Below, piece by piece: positions 61,981 to 64,000 of a stretch of 64,000 bases of DNA. The translations under genes and the position numbers were made by a program. The notes below the pieces were generated by a model. It ran no database searches. It worked only from the letters and a program-made list of their open reading frames with translations, and had not been told where the DNA came from. Source of the stretch: an uncultured Jannaschia sp. (GTDB lineage Bacteria > Pseudomonadota > Alphaproteobacteria > Rhodobacterales > Rhodobacteraceae); contig CANLTZ010000009.1 of NCBI GenBank assembly GCA_947494145.1, positions 62,001-126,000 of the forward strand. The letters run 5' to 3'. The number at the start of each line of letters is the position of its first letter. The first letter of the stretch is position 1.

Positions 61981-62976
61981 TCAGCCGCCGTGGATCTGAT
62001 CGGCAGGGATGCTGGCGCCAGCGTTTTCCTCGAACCAGCGGGCCGCGCCCGGGTGCCAGGCGATGACGCCGTTATTCTTGTCCCAATGTTCCGGCAGGGT
62101 GGAGCGTGCGGCACGGTGAATGTTCACCATCCGCTCGTTGTCGGACATGATCACGTCGACCACGGCATGCACGAAGTCGTCCGGCAGGTCGCAATTCGCG
62201 ATGGCGAAGTTCCACATGGAAACCGAGCGTGCCGGGCCTTCCAGCGTGGTGTAGGTGTCGGCGCCGATCTCGAACGGCGCAACGGGGAAGGCCTCTAGGA
62301 TCTGAGCTTGTTCTTCTTCTGTGAACTCGACGATGTTTATGTCGGTCTGAACCTCAAGCTGGCTGACCGCAGGGACGGGCACGCCAGCCGCGAAAGCGAT
62401 CACGTCCAGAAGACCATCCTGCAACTGGCCGCCCAGGTCGGACCAGCCGCCGTTGCGGCGGTCGAACTCAACGCCAAGCTCTTCCATCATCAACGGGAAG
62501 TAGGTGTCGGAGGTGGAGCCCGCAGGGCCAAAGCCGATGCGCGCGCCCGCCGGGATGGTGTCGACCGAGGTGATGCCCGACGACGACAGCGCCGTGATCG
62601 AAAACGGCGTCTGATACATCGGGAACATTGCGCAGGCATTGGTCATCGGGATGCCTGGCGCGATGGGGCTAAGACCTGCGACGGAATCCGCGGCCGGGCC
62701 CATCGTGGTCATGCCGAACTCGACCTCACCGGCATGGACAAGCGACATGTTCTGACCCGGTCCACCGGATACTTGGCCAGCACCGGTCAAGCCCAGCTCC
62801 TCTGCCACCAGGTTCGCCCAGCCGGAGCCATAGGCGAAGTATGTGCCACCTTGGGATGCAGTGGCCACAGTGAAGCTTTCCGGCCAGCCCGCACGGTCCT
62901 CCGCCGTAGCGCTTCCGGCCATCGCGACGGACGCGGCTGCGATCGCGGTCATCCTTGTGAAAACAGTGAACGTCAT
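61981..62976 (-). CDS. TAXI-family TRAP transporter solute-binding protein
   Basis: A 331-residue periplasmic receptor with signal peptide (residues 1-25, ending ATAED). Motifs FTVATASQGGTYFAYGSGWANLVAEELG, VNTGPGQNMSLVHAGEVEFGMTT-like block (SGGPGQNMSLVHAGEVEF), IGFGPAGSTSDTYFPLMMEELG and DDFVHAVVDVIM mark it as TAXI. Ligand not determined; glutamate-like or other carboxylates are common for the family. First gene of a two-gene operon with the fused permease. Confidence 0.9.
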   Translation of the reverse strand: MTFTVFTRMTAIAAASVAMAGSATAEDRAGWPESFTVATASQGGTYFAYGSGWANLVAEELGLTGAGQVSGGPGQNMSLVHAGEVEFGMTTMGPAADSVAGLSPIAPGIPMTNACAMFPMYQTPFSITALSSSGITSVDTIPAGARIGFGPAGSTSDTYFPLMMEELGVEFDRRNGGWSDLGGQLQDGLLDVIAFAAGVPVPAVSQLEVQTDINIVEFTEEEQAQILEAFPVAPFEIGADTYTTLEGPARSVSMWNFAIANCDLPDDFVHAVVDVIMSDNERMVNIHRAARSTLPEHWDKNNGVIAWHPGAARWFEENAGASIPADQIHGG

Positions 62977-63597
62977 AAATTCCTCCAGTGATCTCTACCG
63001 TCTGCGCGATGTCGCCGCTCGGCGATGCCGCAAGACATGCACCATCTGTAGCGCGTTAACGAACTAGATAAAACGAGTGCGAGTGGGTCGCAGGTTGGCA
63101 AATAGGCGGTGAGGGTCATTCATCGGCTTTATAATTATATATATCAGATATTTAACCCCTTCAACACTTGGCCGTACCCAACCCGCGCGCCTAGTGCCGA
63201 AGCTCCGCCCGCAAGATACTGCGCTGCAATCACCGTCGTTGCCGTGGCAATGCAGTACGCAGTAGCACCGCGCCGACCGACGGATGCGGCGCTTGGGTGG
63301 AAGCAACACCAACTCAGAAATGGTTGAACGTCGCACCCAACAAGAGTGCGAAGCAAAGGGCCTAGATCGGTACGTGGCTGTGGTGTGGGCAAGCGCGAGT
63401 CTTAAAATAGGAGCGTCGTCATCACACATCCCCAACGACGCGCTTTTCGTCTCTGATTTTATCTCTAGGAAATTTCTTTATCTATTGGTCGATTCGTCTG
63501 TTCCCATTTGATTAGAAGTATCCGCCAAACGCCTGCGGAGATTTCCGGGGAGGGAAACCGTGAAGATATTGTAACCAATGCGGCTGCTATCTGCCTA
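62977..63597. other. Intergenic, AT-richer, nothing recognised
   Basis: About 620 bases between divergent transport genes, with AT-rich stretches near 63120-63150 and 63450-63480 that could be promoters. No frame shows a recognisable domain. Confidence 0.4.
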
Positions 63598-64000
63598 ATG
63601 GGCACAGCCGCCTTTGCGGATTACGGCGAAATCCTAGTGTCCGACTTCGACTGGCAATCGGCGACGGTGAACTCGCAGATCGCCAAGCTCTTGCTCGGAC
63701 AGGGTTACGGGTGTTCCGCGACGCTGGTGCCGACCTCGATCACTGCATCCATCGTATCGCTGGCCGAAAACAACACGCCCGACGTTGTCATCGAGATGTG
63801 GGAAAACGCCGCGGACGGCCTTCTTGAGATGCGGGACAACGGGTCCGTCAACTTCCTAGCCGAAGTGCTAAGCGATGGGGGCCAGCAAGTTTGGTGGAAC
63901 CCGCAATATCTGGTTGATGAACATCCTGAACTGGCCACGCTGGAAGGCATACTCGCCAACCCAGACTTGATGGGCGGACGTTTCTACTCCTGCCCCGATG
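63598..64000 (+). CDS. Glycine betaine/choline-type ABC substrate-binding protein (ProX/OpuAC family), 3' end outside window
   Basis: Frame read from ATG 63598: LMGTAAFADYGEILVSDFDW ending a signal peptide (AFA), then VNSQIAKLLLGQGYGC, LVPTSITASIVSLAENNTPD, VVIEMWENAADGLLEMRDNG and GGQQVWWNPQYLVDEHPELA, all typical of OpuAC receptors whose aromatic cage holds quaternary amines. The signal peptide is short from this ATG. The frame stays open upstream (NAAAIC) and a GTG at 63560 with GGGGAGGG before it opens one frame off, so the 5' end may hold a one-base frameshift or a sequencing error. Confidence 0.75.
   Translation, partial: MGTAAFADYGEILVSDFDWQSATVNSQIAKLLLGQGYGCSATLVPTSITASIVSLAENNTPDVVIEMWENAADGLLEMRDNGSVNFLAEVLSDGGQQVWWNPQYLVDEHPELATLEGILANPDLMGGRFYSCPD

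Noticed and set aside
1-64000. CRISPR array, rRNA genes or riboswitch
   Set aside because: No regularly spaced direct repeats, no rRNA-like segment and no recognisable aptamer core seen while reading; a covariance-model scan would be needed to exclude small RNAs.

Overview
The window is high-GC DNA with dense short operons, TRAP/TTT/ABC uptake systems and a bacteriophytochrome. The protein sequences look like a marine alphaproteobacterium of the Roseobacter group (Rhodobacteraceae). This assignment rests on protein resemblance and gene style only; there is no rRNA in the window.

Layout. 1-2909 (minus): methylthioribose salvage (class II aldolase, mtnA, mtnK). 2974-7691: KpsS-like capsule protein, lytic transglycosylase lipoprotein, LpxL-type acyltransferase, L-serine dehydratase. 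7735-8344: a frameshifted hypothetical gene and a 111-bp MITE-like element. 8344-11590 (minus): methyltransferase, methyltransferase-glycosyltransferase fusion and GSCFA protein. 11716-15176: SitABCD-type manganese ABC importer behind a Mur/Fur-like palindrome. 15376-16401: LacI-type regulator. 16490-16566: tRNA-Arg(CCT). 17060-20792: ZrgA-type metal ABC cluster with an Rrf2 regulator. 21107-27479: TetR, NitT/TauT-type ABC importer, amidohydrolase, NTF2-like protein and NodB-like deacetylase, apparently one N-heterocycle uptake and breakdown operon. 27589-31614: universal stress protein and TctCBA transporter. 31833-34377 (minus): ketopantoate-reductase-like protein and AAE3/Pcs60-like CoA ligase.

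34495-37682 is a graveyard. A CdhR-like AraC regulator, acyl-CoA dehydrogenase, acyl-CoA synthetase, enoyl-CoA hydratase, CdhC and CdhA survive only as fragments with stops, frameshifts and deletions; only the CdhB-like thioesterase still reads through. This looks like a decayed gamma-butyrobetaine/L-carnitine catabolic locus. 38137-39701 and 52230-53551 hold two copies of a two-gene cassette of periplasmic histidine-phosphatase-like proteins. In each copy one partner has RSG in place of the catalytic RHG; the second copy is decaying. 40029-42673 is an IorAB-type molybdenum oxidoreductase behind a perfect 13-bp inverted repeat. 43102-46886 (minus): two orphan TRAP binding proteins and a PstS-like/OmpA fusion. 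47555-51893: RND efflux pair. 53968-56196: MscS-type channel. 56347-59560: heme oxygenase plus a hybrid HWE-kinase bacteriophytochrome. 59584-62976 (minus): TAXI-TRAP transporter. 63598-64000: start of a glycine-betaine-type binding protein, cut by the window edge.

Two dispersed repeats stand out. One is a 111-bp element (8234-8344, 51893-52003) with long terminal inverted repeats and flanking TA, in both cases inserted inside the stop codon of the preceding gene. The other is a 40-bp hairpin (15196-15235, 31708-31747) found at two convergent gene junctions. No CRISPR array, rRNA, integrase or intact transposase was seen.
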